From: DAHUYF01 sp963789275
Lineage (GTDB): Bacteria > Pseudomonadota > Alphaproteobacteria > ATCC43930 > CGMCC-115725
Reading direction: 5' to 3'
Assembly (NCBI GenBank): GCA_963789275.1
Contig: CAWBKF010000013.1
Span: 1-64,000, forward strand
DNA length: 64,000 bases
The notes beneath the pieces were generated by a model. The model saw nothing but the letters and a program-made list of their open reading frames with translations, had not been told where the DNA came from and ran no database searches. Of the stretch, positions 36,001 to 44,358 are shown piece by piece; position 1 is the stretch's first letter, and each line of letters begins with the position of its first letter. The translations under genes and the position numbers were made by a program.

Positions 36001-36397
36001 AGGCGAGCACCCCATCCCCCATGTACTTCGCCACGAAGCCACCGGCCTTCGTGATCGCCTGAACGCAGCAGCGGTGGTATACGCCGATGATCTCCCGCAT
36101 GTCCTCGGGGTCGAGGCGCGCCGAGAGCGTGGTCGAGCCGACGAGGTCGCAAAACATGACGGTCAGTTGGCGGCGCTCAGCAGACGATGGAGCTTGGGAC
36201 GACGGAGCGGCAGGCGCAGGTTTGGTGATCGTCTCAGGCTTTGCTGCCGCGAGCTTCTGTCCACATGCTGAGCAGAACTTGGCGTCTGGAATGTTCGGTT
36301 TGCCGCAAGACGGACAGCGCGCTTCGAGAGCCGCACCGCACCGGATGCAGAACTTGCCGCTATCGGGAGTGTCGGAATGGCAGCTTGGACACTCCAT
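33047..36397 (-). CDS. Adenylate/guanylate cyclase domain protein with AAA ATPase and TPR-like repeats
   Basis: A 1116-residue multidomain regulator. Residues 3-48 carry two zinc ribbons (Cys pairs 3/6, 17/20, 28/31, 42/45). A class III cyclase domain (about 76-250) has metal aspartates D84 and D128 and the N202/R206 pair. An ATPase domain from about 270 has Walker A GEAGIGKS (302-309) and Walker B VLMIFEDAHW. The C-terminal half is helical repeats. All catalytic residues look present. This architecture is common in rhizobia-like bacteria as soluble signalling proteins. It lies alone next to the integrase remnant and may be cargo. Confidence 0.88.
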   Translation of the reverse strand: MECPSCHSDTPDSGKFCIRCGAALEARCPSCGKPNIPDAKFCSACGQKLAAAKPETITKPAPAAPSSQAPSSAERRQLTVMFCDLVGSTTLSARLDPEDMREIIGVYHRCCVQAITKAGGFVAKYMGDGVLAYFGYPQAHEDDAERAVRGALLLIEAVPSLRTGHEATLQVRIGIATGLVVVGDLIGEGDAQERGVVGDTPNLAARLQGIADPNTVVIADSTRRLLGNLFELEDLGPRDLKGIGRQVRTWAALRPSSMESRFDAMHATGVTALVGRDEESETLHRRWQRATTGEGQVVLLSGEAGIGKSRLTAALLGRLADGPHTRLRSFCSPQRVDSAFHPIIGQMERAAGLAHDDTPQAKLDKLDAMLAQTSTSRQDAALFAEMLSLPNDGRYPALDLIPEQRRQRTLEALISQIEALTRSHPVLMIFEDAHWTDPTSLEVFGRVVDRIATLRVLLIVTFRPEFEPPWIGQPHVTSLTINRLTRRDVGSMIDGVVGNKLLPPSIRQDIIERTDGIPLFVEEMTRAVLEAESEGAARRTVAAVPSPAMAVPASLHASLMARLDRLGPAKEVAQIGATIGREFSHALLASVARWSEVDLGSALGRLIQAGLLFRQGVAPHATYLFKHALVQDAAYGTLLREPRRALHARIAEALESQFAEIAESQPEILARHCTEAGLIEKAAGLWGKAGQRSLARSALVEATAQFTRALDQIATLPGTASLRRQQIELQVALANALMHTKGHAAAETKAAAEQARLLIEQAEALGEPPEDPLLLFSVLYAFWVANLVAFNGDAVRDLAAQFQALAEKQRTTAPLMIGHRLMGLSLLLAGDIAEGREHLDQAIALYDPAEHRPLATRFGQDVGVVILSFRSLALWLLGYPEAALRDADDALKNAREMGQAATLMYALGHAPIPYTLCGNYAAAAAHAQELVTLAEEKGALSWKANGIINQGSVLALTGRASDAIEMLSCGIGAFRATGATRWMPFYLLHSARAHAQLRQFEEAWRCIGEAMAAMKNTKETWCEAEVHRTAGEIALMSSEPNAAKAQAQFERALAIAREQRAKSWELRAAMSLARLWRDQGKRRQAHDLLAPIYGWFTEGFDTADLKAAKALLDEAE

Positions 36398-36667
36398 GAG
36401 CGCCCCCTGGTCCGACGAGCCGCGGGGCTACTCTTCCAGAGTTAGGGTGGGACGGCAAGTGGGACTGCACGACGGGACGGTAGTGAGAACGCGCACCGTT
36501 TGGACAGCCCCGCTCACCCGAATAAGTGAGAATGAGTGGGGTCAGAGCAGACTATTCTGCAGTTGCGCATCGCTGCCGCGCGGCGGCGCACCAACGCTAC
36601 GGGAGATTATTTCCATTAATAAGCTACCTGAACGGGAACTCCGGCGTTCGCCCGCCGTTCAAACGGC
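36398..36667. other. Gene-free stretch with a GGGGTCAGAGCAGACTATT motif
   Basis: No gene is supported. The region must contain the promoter of the cyclase gene (minus strand). Around 36538-36556 it contains GGGGTCAGAGCAGACTATT. I associate this string with the flanks of REP-associated or IS200-like transposase elements in many genomes (from memory). It may mark the far boundary of a former insertion that began at tRNA-Glu. Confidence 0.35.
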
Positions 36668-36853
36668 ATGGAAACCGATCTCGCTTGGCTCAGGCATATG
36701 CTCGCCCGATACGAGCCGCTGCTGAGGCTGTCGCACGATCCGAGGATCGTCGAACTTTTGGAGCAGATCATCGGCGAGACCAAACCGCGGCTCGAGGCCG
36801 CTCGCGCCGACGTAGCATCGCCAGTCCCAGCCGCCGACTTGCCTCTGGCCTGA
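36668..36853 (+). CDS. Small hypothetical protein
   Basis: A 61-residue helical protein: METDLAWLRHMLARYEPLLR, then LSHDPRIVELLEQIIGETKPRLEAARAD and a short Ala/Pro-rich tail. Similar short proteins (WLxxMLARYExLLR) occur in alphaproteobacteria, in my recollection without function. Codon use is normal. No strong ribosome site. Confidence 0.5.
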   Translation: METDLAWLRHMLARYEPLLRLSHDPRIVELLEQIIGETKPRLEAARADVASPVPAADLPLA

Positions 36854-36873
36854 GCCCGCGCCGCCGCCACACC

Positions 36874-37929
36874 TCAGCCGCTCAGCGTCCGCAGCTCGCC
36901 GCGCGCGATGCCGACCAGCGTGCGCACGAGCAGGAGAAGCACGATCAGCGTCGAGAACACCAGCAGCGTCAGCGCGATTGCGTCCGGAATCCATCCCGGC
37001 CGGACCGCGGCAAAGCGCAGCGCCGCGATCGCTGCGGCGGCCAGCGGAAAGCTCACCGCCCACCACGAGACGCGGAACGGGCAGCAGAGCGGCAGATTGC
37101 GCAGGCGGCCGCCCAGCACCGCCAGCATGAACAAGGTCAGCATGTAGAGCGACTGCGCGAAGCGATCGACCGCGCCGACGGTGATCGCATAGGCCAAGAA
37201 CCCCACCGCGAACGGCGCCACCAGGATCATCAGCGACGGCACCAGCGCCTCGGGCAGCGGCGGCTCGAAGACCACGCGCGAGAAGATCAGCGTGAACAGC
37301 GGGAGCGCGAAGAACAGGCCCACGGCAAGGCTCAGCACCATCACGCCATGCAGCGGCGGCAGGCCGAGCGCGGGCAGCGCCAGCGGCACCGCCAGCAGGC
37401 CCAGGACCGGCACCATCCAGGCCGGCGTCGCATGCGCAATCTGCTGCCGGTCGCTCATCCAGCGCTGGATGATGAGCCAGGCGAAGCCCAGCGTGCCGAC
37501 GGTGCCGGCGACCCACAGCGCCTGGGCCAGGACCAGGCTCAGCGGCGCCACGATGATCGGCAGCAGCAGCAGGCTGATCAGGAACGTGCCGAAGAGATTG
37601 CCGGCGATCGGGTGGCGAAGCTCGGCGCCCACGGCGTCCGGCGCGGTGGCGAGCTTCACCGCATAGCCCAGCGCCATCGCTACGAAGGCGACGATCGCGG
37701 CGACGCCGATCCAGCGTCCGATCCAGGGCGGCGCGCCGTAGCGCGCCACGGCCAGCGTCCAGGCGATGCTGAGCCCGGTCAGCCCCATCACCGAGCCGAA
37801 GAGGCCGACCGGCAGATTGTCAAGCTGCCGCCACGCCGATTTGGCCACTCCGCCGGCGGGCTCGGTCAGCTCAATGACGCCGACCAGCGCGGCGCCGGCG
37901 CCGATCATCGTCACGCGCGTCTCCGCCAT
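36874..37929 (-). CDS. SLAC1/TehA-type (TDT family) membrane transporter
   Basis: The 351-residue protein has about ten hydrophobic helices and the TDT/SLAC1 pattern: DNLPVGLFGSVMGLTGLSIAW in helix 1, ISLLLLPIIVAPLS, and the CPFRVSWWAVSFPLAA motif late in the protein. Family members move anions or C4-dicarboxylates, or confer tellurite resistance; the substrate is unknown. I use the ATG at 37929 (MAETRVTM), which has a GGGGAAG ribosome site, rather than the open frame to 37956. Confidence 0.83.
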   Translation of the reverse strand: MAETRVTMIGAGAALVGVIELTEPAGGVAKSAWRQLDNLPVGLFGSVMGLTGLSIAWTLAVARYGAPPWIGRWIGVAAIVAFVAMALGYAVKLATAPDAVGAELRHPIAGNLFGTFLISLLLLPIIVAPLSLVLAQALWVAGTVGTLGFAWLIIQRWMSDRQQIAHATPAWMVPVLGLLAVPLALPALGLPPLHGVMVLSLAVGLFFALPLFTLIFSRVVFEPPLPEALVPSLMILVAPFAVGFLAYAITVGAVDRFAQSLYMLTLFMLAVLGGRLRNLPLCCPFRVSWWAVSFPLAAAAIAALRFAAVRPGWIPDAIALTLLVFSTLIVLLLLVRTLVGIARGELRTLSG

Positions 37930-38118
37930 GGCTGCTTCTCCCCTGCCGCTGAGCAACTCTTATTTGGGTTGCCCGGGAACACCGTCAACGCCGGCGCCGG
38001 AGGCGATTCAAGGCCAGGGCGGGGGAACCATCCGCCGCCCATGTCGTTAGGCGGGAACTGGACCTCGGTCGGCGCAACTGGCGGGTTCGCGCCGGGGTCC
38101 TTCCTGCCGGAGGCAAGC

Positions 38119-38634
38119 ATGTTGTCTCTTCTCCGCCGCCTCGCCGCCCTGCCGCGCGATGACCGCGGCGGCGCGGCCGTCGACTTCGCCATCGCCGGCC
38201 CGGTCGCGCTGCTTCTCGCCTGCATGACCGTGGATTTGGGGCTGACGCTGTTTGCGCAAGCCGCGCTGGACAATGCCGCCCGCGACGCCTCGCGCCTGAT
38301 CATGACCGGACAGGTGCAGCTCGCCGGCGGCGCCGCGGCGCCGTTCGCCGCCCAGCTCTGCACCGATGTCGGCAGCCTCATTCCCTGCGCCAGCCTGCAA
38401 TATTCCGTGCAGGCCCAGAACAGCTTCGCCGCACTCACCCCGGCGACGCTCACCGGCACCAGCAAGAAGCTGCCGAGCACGGCCTTCAATCCCGGCACCG
38501 CCGGGCAGGACGTGCTGGTGCAGGTGGCGTATTTCCGCGTGCCGCTCATTCCCGGGCTCGGCCAGGTGCTCGGCGGCAGCGGCGGCCTGCTGCTGCTGTC
38601 GACCGTCGCCTTCCAGAACGAGCCCTTTCCATGA
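38119..38634 (+). CDS. TadE-like pilus assembly protein (minor pseudopilin)
   Basis: The 171-residue protein starts MLSLLRRLAALPRDDRGGAAVDFAIAGPVALLLACMTVDLGLTLFAQAALDNAARDASR. This is the TadE class-III signal: a D-RGG-AVDFA junction, conserved acidic residue and single hydrophobic helix. The ATG at 38119 has an excellent GGAGG site; an in-frame ATG at 38041 is less likely. It overlaps the next TadE gene by 4 bases. Confidence 0.85.
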   Translation: MLSLLRRLAALPRDDRGGAAVDFAIAGPVALLLACMTVDLGLTLFAQAALDNAARDASRLIMTGQVQLAGGAAAPFAAQLCTDVGSLIPCASLQYSVQAQNSFAALTPATLTGTSKKLPSTAFNPGTAGQDVLVQVAYFRVPLIPGLGQVLGGSGGLLLLSTVAFQNEPFP

Positions 38635-39161
38635 TCCGGCGTCGCTCGCTTCGGCGCGACGAGCGCGGCAGCGTGCTGGTCGAATTGGCCCTGGTGGTCC
38701 CGCTCATGGCGACGCTGCTGCTTGGCGGCTTCGAGCTCACCCAGCTCGTCCGGGCCGACATGAAGCTGCGCCAGGCAGCGCAGACGCTTGCCAACCTGGT
38801 TGCGGCCCAGGGTTCGGTGACCGCCGCTTCGCTCGCCGATTTCTGCATCGGCGCCCGCCTGGTGATGGCGCCGTTTGCGCAACAGGCGCTCTCCGGCGCG
38901 ATCGTCGAGGTCACCAAGAACCAGCAGACCCAGGTGATCGCGATCGACTGGCAGAACACCTCCTGCGGCAACGCCGCTGCCATCGCCAATGCCACGACGC
39001 TCGCCGCGCCGTTGGTGGCCAATCCCGGCGACAGCGTCGTCATGGTGCGGGCCACCTTCGGCTACACGACGATCAGCAGCTACGTGCTGCCGGCAAGCTT
39101 CACCTGGTCACGGACCGCCTATGCGCGGCCGCGCAACGTCACGGCGGTCACGTTCAACTGA
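38631..39161 (+). CDS. TadE-like pilus assembly protein, second copy
   Basis: The 176-residue protein begins MIRRRSLRRDERGSVLVELALVVPLMATLLLGGFELTQLV, the RGSxxVELAL prepilin-like junction typical of TadE/TadF, followed by one membrane helix and an exported domain. It overlaps the first TadE gene (ATGA) and is followed 26 bases later by TadG, so the three form one operon. Confidence 0.85.
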   Translation: MIRRRSLRRDERGSVLVELALVVPLMATLLLGGFELTQLVRADMKLRQAAQTLANLVAAQGSVTAASLADFCIGARLVMAPFAQQALSGAIVEVTKNQQTQVIAIDWQNTSCGNAAAIANATTLAAPLVANPGDSVVMVRATFGYTTISSYVLPASFTWSRTAYARPRNVTAVTFN

Positions 39162-39187
39162 GACCACCCCTGGACCGAGAGCTCGAC

Positions 39188-40379
39188 ATGGCATGCTTCT
39201 TCCGAATCTCGACGCTAGTCCGCCGCGGCGGCAACGACGATCGCGGCGCTGTCGCTGTGCTGTTCGCGATCATGCTCGTGCCGCTCGTTGCCGCGATGGG
39301 CGCCGGCGTCGACTATGCGCGCGCGGTCCAGTTCAGGAGCGCGCTGCAAGCGATCACGGATGACGCGGCGCTGGCGGGCGCCTCGGCCTATGTCATCTCC
39401 AGCCCCGCCGGCCAGACGCTGGGCACCACCGCCGCCACCAACTACATGAACAACGCCATAACCGCCCTGGCGACCAATAATGGCGTCAGCTTCACGGTCA
39501 CCCCCGGCACCACCAGCTCGAACGGCACCGTCACCGCCTTCACCATGACCGTGAAGGCGACGGCCGCGGTGCCGACCACGCTGATGTCGCTGTGGCAGCG
39601 CTCCATGCCCATCAGCACCACGGCGGTGGCAACCAACCCGATCGTCACCGCCTCCTTCAATACCGGCGGCTTCGTGAGCTACGCCTGCGACACCAACATC
39701 GTCTATTGGTATGTCGTCCCTGCGGGCGGTGGCGTGCCGGCGGCTTCGGCGATGACTGAGCTCTGGTCCAATAACAACGCCAATCCGCCCAGCACCGCGA
39801 CGTTCCAAGTCGCCGCCAGCCAGAACATCGGCTTCGCCCTGGAAAACATCACCGGCGCGCGGCCGACCGCGCTGGGCGGTTGCAATTACGGCAACAACAT
39901 GTACGGCTCCCACCCCGGCGACACGCAATGGTTCTATACGAGCCTGCAGCCGCCCGATGCGAGCTACAACATCGCTCCCGGCGGCGCCAACACCGGCACG
40001 CATGGCGTCTATCCGACCACCCAGGATTGCAGCCTGATCGTCGAAAAGGGTACCACCAGCAACGGCAGCACGACCTTTCCCACCGCGCCTTGGGGATCGT
40101 GCTACACCGCCTCGGGCAACGGGGAGAACACCGATAACGATGGCAGTGGCGCGATTTGCTTCGGTTGCGGAACCGGGCCAACCATGGCTACGGAGATGGT
40201 CAATGCCGCGCCGACCTGCGCGCAGCTCGGCGGCAACGCCTACCAATACGACTGGAACGACATGGGCGCTCCGGTTGATAGCTTGAATTACGGAAACGAC
40301 ATGCAGTATCAGTTTTCCTGCTCGGGCGGCTCCGGCCGGGCAACGGCACTCCACCGCCGGCGTCAGCCTCACCCAATAG
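39188..40379 (+). CDS. TadG-like Flp pilus-associated protein (frameshifted near 3' end)
   Basis: The N terminus MACFFRISTLVRRGGNDDRG, then AVAVLFAIMLVPLVAAMGAGVDYARA, is the TadG signature with one membrane helix, followed by a long exported region rich in Thr, Asn and Gly with several cysteine pairs. The frame reads through to 40462. However, skipping one base near 40335-40345 gives a short ending GVSLTQ-stop at 40379, which is typical for the family and leaves the convergent gene intact. TadG is thought to anchor the pilus at the outer surface. Confidence 0.78.
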
Positions 40380-41088
40380 TCCGGCCGCTGAGGCCGCCGA
40401 TGCCCCGCAGCCAGCCGAAGGCGAGGCGGAGCGGCAGGAGGCGCGGCGTCGCTGCGGCATAGGACGCGTAGTCGGGAAAAGCCGCCCGCAGCACCGCCTC
40501 CTCATAGGCCATCCGCCGCGCCTGACAGGCGCATTGCACGGCGAAGAGCAGGACGGCCAGTGGCGCCAGGTAGTGCAAGGTGATGCCGAGCAGCGTCAGG
40601 CCTTCGGCGAGATAGAGCGGATGCCGGATCACCGCATAGGGGCCGCTGGTCACCAGCCGGCGCGCCTCCGGCACGACGCTCACCGACCTCCCGAGACGCA
40701 GGAGCACGATGATCGACAGGAAGGTCCCCGCGAAGATCAGCAGGCTCGACAGCAGCTCCACCGCCGGCCCCGGCCGCGACACCGGCAGCAGCAGCATGCC
40801 CATTCCCAGATATGTCCCGGCGAAAGCGATCACCCGCGGCAGCACCCCGTCAACCGTCGCCTTGCGCTGCCGCCGCGCCAGCAGCAGCACCATCCATAAG
40901 AGGCAGAAGACCAGCGAGGCGCAGCCGCCGAGGAGCGCCACCGGATCCACGGGGTCGAGGCGCCATTGCGCGGCAAAGGCCGGCAGCTGGCGCGCAAAGC
41001 AGAACCCGAACCATGCCGCCAGCGGCAAGGCGCTGAGGGCCTCCCGCCATCTGGCACGGTCCCTAGGCAAGGCGCTGCCCTCCACCAT
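40369..41088 (-). CDS. Isoprenylcysteine methyltransferase-like membrane protein (ICMT/PEMT family)
   Basis: The 239-residue protein has about five membrane helices and the conserved C-terminal methyltransferase segment SGPYAVIRHPLYLAEGLTLLG followed by EEAVLRAAFPDYASYAA, which binds SAM in this family. The substrate is unknown. It sits on the opposite strand between the TadE/TadG operon and flp, and may or may not serve the pilus. Its end overlaps the inferred TadG end by about 11 bases. Confidence 0.8.
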   Translation of the reverse strand: MVEGSALPRDRARWREALSALPLAAWFGFCFARQLPAFAAQWRLDPVDPVALLGGCASLVFCLLWMVLLLARRQRKATVDGVLPRVIAFAGTYLGMGMLLLPVSRPGPAVELLSSLLIFAGTFLSIIVLLRLGRSVSVVPEARRLVTSGPYAVIRHPLYLAEGLTLLGITLHYLAPLAVLLFAVQCACQARRMAYEEAVLRAAFPDYASYAAATPRLLPLRLAFGWLRGIGGLSGRTIG

Positions 41089-41230
41089 CGCTCCACCTCC
41101 GGTCGTGAACCACCGGCGGCTAAATGCGTTCCAGTAGGGTCGACGCGGTTCCAGGCCTCGTGTGAGCGTTGCATGACTTCGCCGGAACGAAACTTAACGG
41201 CATGCGTTCAATGGGCGCACCGGTTGCGCC

Positions 41231-41247
41231 TTGGCAGTCTTAACGCA
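41231..41247 (+). promoter_or_regulatory. Candidate sigma-54 promoter upstream of flp
   Basis: TTGGCAGTCTTAACGCA has GG and GC exactly 10 bases apart. The -24 part (TTGGCAG) is close to consensus but the -12 part (ACGCA instead of TTGCA) is weaker. The flp ATG is 40 bases downstream. Caulobacter pilA also uses sigma-54 (known), which makes it plausible. Confidence 0.3.
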
Positions 41248-41285
41248 ACCAACATTCGCAATAGGAACAGTCCAGGAGAGCATCC

Positions 41286-41459
41286 ATGTTTCGTCTTTTG
41301 CGTCGTCTGCGCCAGGACCAGCGCGGCGTCACCGCCGTCGAATACGCCTTGCTGGCGGCGATCATCGCGGTGGGCATCACGGCGGCCGCCACCAGCCTGA
41401 AGGGCAATATCGCCAGCGCCTTCTCGACCGTCGGCTCGACCATCAATCCGAGCAGCTAA
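41286..41459 (+). CDS. Flp family type IVb pilin
   Basis: A 57-residue prepilin: MFRLLRRLRQDQRGVTAVEY, then ALLAAIIAVGITAAATSLKGNIASAFSTVGSTINPSS. It has the basic leader, the G-x4-EY cleavage junction (G-VTAVEY) and the hydrophobic Flp helix; the mature pilin would begin at VTAVEYALLA. AGGAGAG precedes the ATG. It would be processed by the CpaA peptidase encoded just downstream and form the Flp pilus fibre. Confidence 0.92.
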   Translation: MFRLLRRLRQDQRGVTAVEYALLAAIIAVGITAAATSLKGNIASAFSTVGSTINPSS

Positions 41460-41508
41460 GCTTTCCGAAATCGGCGCGGTGGCGGCAAAAAGGGCCGCAG
41501 AGGGACCC

Positions 41509-41992
41509 ATGGAGACAGCACTTTTCAGCGTCGCAGCAAGCATCTTCGCCGCCGCCGCCTATACCGATCTGCGCTGGCGCTGCATCGACAACCGGCTGGT
41601 GCTGGGGCTGGCGGCGCTGGCCGCCCTGCACGCCCTCCTCTTCGCCTCGCCTGAGACCGCGCTGCTCGCGGCGCTGGGCGGCCTCGTCGTCGGAGCGCTG
41701 CTGCTGCCGCTCTTCCTGCGCGGCTGGATCGGCGGCGGCGACCTCAAGCTGATCGCTGCCGGAAGCTGGTTCTTCGGCCTGTCCGACACCCCCTCTTTCC
41801 TGCTTGCCGTCGCTCTCAGCGGCGGCGCGCTGTCGCTGGTCGTGCTCGGCGCGCGGCTTGCCGGCGCGCGCACCGCCACGGCGCCATCGCGCGCCGGCGA
41901 TGCTATCCGGCAATGAAGCCACCCTGCCTTACGCCATCGCCATCGCCGCCGGCGGCTGGTGGACGATGCTTGTTCTGCTCTTGCACCGGTGA
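41509..41992 (+). CDS. cpaA: Prepilin peptidase CpaA/TadV (frameshifted near 3' end)
   Basis: A24-type aspartic peptidase that cleaves Flp prepilin. The protein starts METALFSVAASIFAAAAYTDLRWRCIDNRLVL (first catalytic Asp in YTDLRW) and has the second site GWIGGGDLKLIAAGSWFFG. The frame ends early at 41916 (GDAIRQ). The next frame supplies LPYAIAIAAGGWWTMLVLLLHR, the normal C-terminal helix of CpaA, up to 41992. One extra base at about 41900-41916 explains this. Corrected length is about 160 residues. Confidence 0.82.
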
Positions 41993-42000
41993 GGTCGACG

Positions 42001-42877
42001 ATGCGCGGGCGCATGATCCTGATCCTGGTCCTGGTGGTGTCGCTCGGCGCTGCCGTCGAGGCGTTCCTGTGGAGCGGCGGCTTCGCGAGCACCTCGACCG
42101 CGTCGACGCCCGAGGCCGAGATCCTCGTCGCCGCGGCGCAGCTTCCCGTCGGCACGCTGATCCGCCCTGAGGACGTCGAATGGCGGCGCTGGAGCGGTGA
42201 CGCGCCGCCGCTGCATGCGATCGAGCGCAGCGCCACCGGCGCCGCCGCCAATGACGGCCTCGTCGAGGTGACCGGCGCGGTGCTCCGCCGCGCGCTCGAG
42301 CGCGGCGAGCCGATCATCGCCGACGCCATCGCCAAGCCCGGCGACCGCGGATTTCTCGCCGCCGTGCTGGAGCCCGGCATGCGGGCGCTCTCCGTCCCGG
42401 TCAATGCCATGTCGGGGACGACCGGCCTGATCTATCCCGGCGACCGCGTCGACGTCATCCTGACGCAGACCTTCAAGGAGAACGAGGTTTCCGCTGGCCG
42501 CCGCTCCGCCGGCGAGACGGTGGCTCAGAATCTGCGCGTCCTCGCCATCGACCAGCGGATGCAGACGGCCCGCACCGAGCCCACGCTCGACAAGAGCGGC
42601 GCGCGCACCGTCACCCTCGAGGCGAGCCCGCACCAGGCGGAGCAGATCGCGGTGGCGACCGAGCTCGGCAAGCTGTCGCTGACGCTGCGCAGCCTGCTCG
42701 GCGGCAGCGACGAAGCGCAAGCGCCGTCCGGCGCGCCCGGCCGAGCAAGGCCCGGTCTGGGCCGAGGACGTCTCTTCGGCGCTGCGCGCGACCTTGCAGC
42801 GCAACCCGGTCGAGCAGCGCGGCGCGCTGGTGATCCTGCGCGGCGGCAAGACCGATCCCGGCGGCAAGCCCAACTGA
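42001..42877 (+). CDS. cpaB: Flp pilus assembly protein CpaB/RcpC (frameshifted)
   Basis: The N-terminal membrane anchor MILILVLVVSLGAAVEAFLW is followed by an SAF domain (ILVAAAQLPVGTLIRPEDVEWRRW) and the RcpC/CpaB core GMRALSVPVNAMSGTTGLIYPGDRVDVILTQTF. After SGAP the frame turns arginine-rich. Dropping one base at 42736-42740 restores AEQGPVWAEDVSSALRATLQ and ends RGGKTDPGGKPN at 42877. CpaB is a periplasmic partner of the secretin CpaC. Confidence 0.85.
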
Positions 42878-42934
42878 GGTGAGATCGCCGCCGGTCAACC
42901 CGGCGGCAAGGACATTGGCGAGGGAGAGCAGCAC

Positions 42935-44347
42935 ATGGCGTTTCGACGGACTTGCATCGCAGCCTTCGCCGCGGCGGCGCTGGCGCTGATCGCCGCCGCC
43001 GCCGTCGCCCAGGCGCCCGCGCCGGCGACGCAGTTGCGCATCCAGGTATCGCAGGGGCAGCTCATCCAATTGCCGCGTCCGGCCGCGAGCGTCTTCGTCG
43101 CCGACCCCGCCATCGCCGACATCCAATCGCCCAACCCCACGAGCCTCTTCCTCTTCGGCAAATCGCCGGGGCGCACCTCGCTCTTCGCGCTTGACGGCCA
43201 TGGCGAGCAGATCCTCGCCCGCGAGGTGACGGTAACGGCCGATCTCGGCGACCTCGAGCAGCTGATCCACGACCAGGTGCCCGGCGCCACGGTGGTAGCA
43301 AGCTCGACCCCGGCCGGCATCGTGCTGCGCGGCACGGCGCCCGATCCCGACGCGTCGGCGGCGGTGCAGAGCCTCGCCGCGCGCTTTGCCGGCGAGAAGG
43401 GCACGGTGTTCAACCGGCTGACCGTCCCCGCCTCGACGCAGGTCAATCTCCGCGTCCGCGTCGCCGAGGTCTCGCGCTCGATCACCAAGCAGTTCGGCTT
43501 CAACTGGAATGCCGTGGCGAGCCCCGGCGCGTTCAATTTCGGGCTCGCCACCGGCCGCGACTTCCTCTCGAACACCGCCGGCACCCTGACCCGCGCCCAG
43601 GCGCTGACCAGCAGCACCGCCATACCCGGCGCCATCGCCGCCGGCGTGACCACCAGCCGCGCCACGGTCAACGGGCTGCTCGACCTGCTGGCCGAGGAGG
43701 GGCTGGTCTCGATCCTCGCCGAGCCCAGCCTCACCGCCGTCTCGGGACAGCCGGCGAGCTTCCTCGCCGGCGGCGAGTTCCCCATCCCGGTCTCGCAGAT
43801 CAACAACGTCACCACCATCGACTTCAAGAAATTCGGCGTCAGCCTCGAATTCGTGCCGACGGTGCTCGGGCCCGACCGCATCAGCATGAAGGTGCGGCCC
43901 GAGGTCAGCGAGCTCACCACGCAAGGCGCGGTGCAGATCTCCGGCATCACCATCCCGGCGCTGACCGTGCGCCGCGCCGAGACCACGATCGAGCTCGGCA
44001 GCGGCCAGAGCTTCGCCATCGCCGGCCTCATCCAGAACAATACCAGCACCGACGTCACGCAATATCCCGGGCTCGGCAATTTGCCGGTGCTCGGCGCGTT
44101 GTTCCGCTCCAGCAGCTTCCAGCGCAACGAGACCGAGCTGGTGATCATCGTGACACCCTATATCGTGCGCCCGGTCGACAGCGCGCAGGCGCTGAAGCTG
44201 CCGACCGACGGCTTCGCGCCGGCCAGCGATCTCGAGCGCATCTTCCAGGGTATGGCCGCCAAGACCGGCGCGCAAAACCCCGCCGGGATCGGCCTCGGCC
44301 CGGATGGCGGGCGCTTCGTCGGCGACGCCGGTTTCACCCTGAATTGA
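42935..44347 (+). CDS. cpaC: Type II/III secretion-like secretin CpaC/RcpA of the Tad system
   Basis: The 470-residue outer-membrane secretin has a signal peptide (residues 1-25). It is followed by a pilus N-terminal domain (GQLIQLPRPAASVFVADPAIADIQ), a BON-like domain (GIVLRGTAPDPDASAAVQSLA), and the secretin domain with NLRVRVAEVSRSITKQFGFNW, LAEPSLTAVSGQPASFLAGGEFPIPV and the VIIVTPYIVRPV end. It forms the pore for Flp fibres. A GAGGGAGAG site precedes the ATG. Confidence 0.93.
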   Translation: MAFRRTCIAAFAAAALALIAAAAVAQAPAPATQLRIQVSQGQLIQLPRPAASVFVADPAIADIQSPNPTSLFLFGKSPGRTSLFALDGHGEQILAREVTVTADLGDLEQLIHDQVPGATVVASSTPAGIVLRGTAPDPDASAAVQSLAARFAGEKGTVFNRLTVPASTQVNLRVRVAEVSRSITKQFGFNWNAVASPGAFNFGLATGRDFLSNTAGTLTRAQALTSSTAIPGAIAAGVTTSRATVNGLLDLLAEEGLVSILAEPSLTAVSGQPASFLAGGEFPIPVSQINNVTTIDFKKFGVSLEFVPTVLGPDRISMKVRPEVSELTTQGAVQISGITIPALTVRRAETTIELGSGQSFAIAGLIQNNTSTDVTQYPGLGNLPVLGALFRSSSFQRNETELVIIVTPYIVRPVDSAQALKLPTDGFAPASDLERIFQGMAAKTGAQNPAGIGLGPDGGRFVGDAGFTLN

Positions 44348-44358
44348 CGGGAGGCATC

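Noticed and set aside
34643..36271. Plus-strand open frame of 542 codons opposite the cyclase gene
   Set aside because: Antisense to a protein with intact cyclase and ATPase motifs; no domain of its own and Arg/His-rich composition.
32613..36667. A direct repeat of the tRNA-Glu 3' end that would define the right end of an island
   Set aside because: I read through to beyond the cyclase gene and saw no second copy of the T-arm/acceptor sequence, so island limits remain unsupported.
38041..38118. Upstream in-frame ATG extending the first TadE protein by 26 residues
   Set aside because: TadE proteins start shortly before the D-RGG junction and the ATG at 38119 has a far better ribosome site.
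40377..40462. TadG extending to 40462 with an Arg/Pro-rich tail
   Set aside because: The tail is antisense to the methyltransferase end and basic in a way unlike TadG; a one-base correction gives a natural end at 40379.
41900..41992. Independent 30-residue membrane peptide between cpaA and cpaB
   Set aside because: LPYAIAIAAGG is the normal C-terminal helix of CpaA, so it is better explained as the frameshifted end of that gene.
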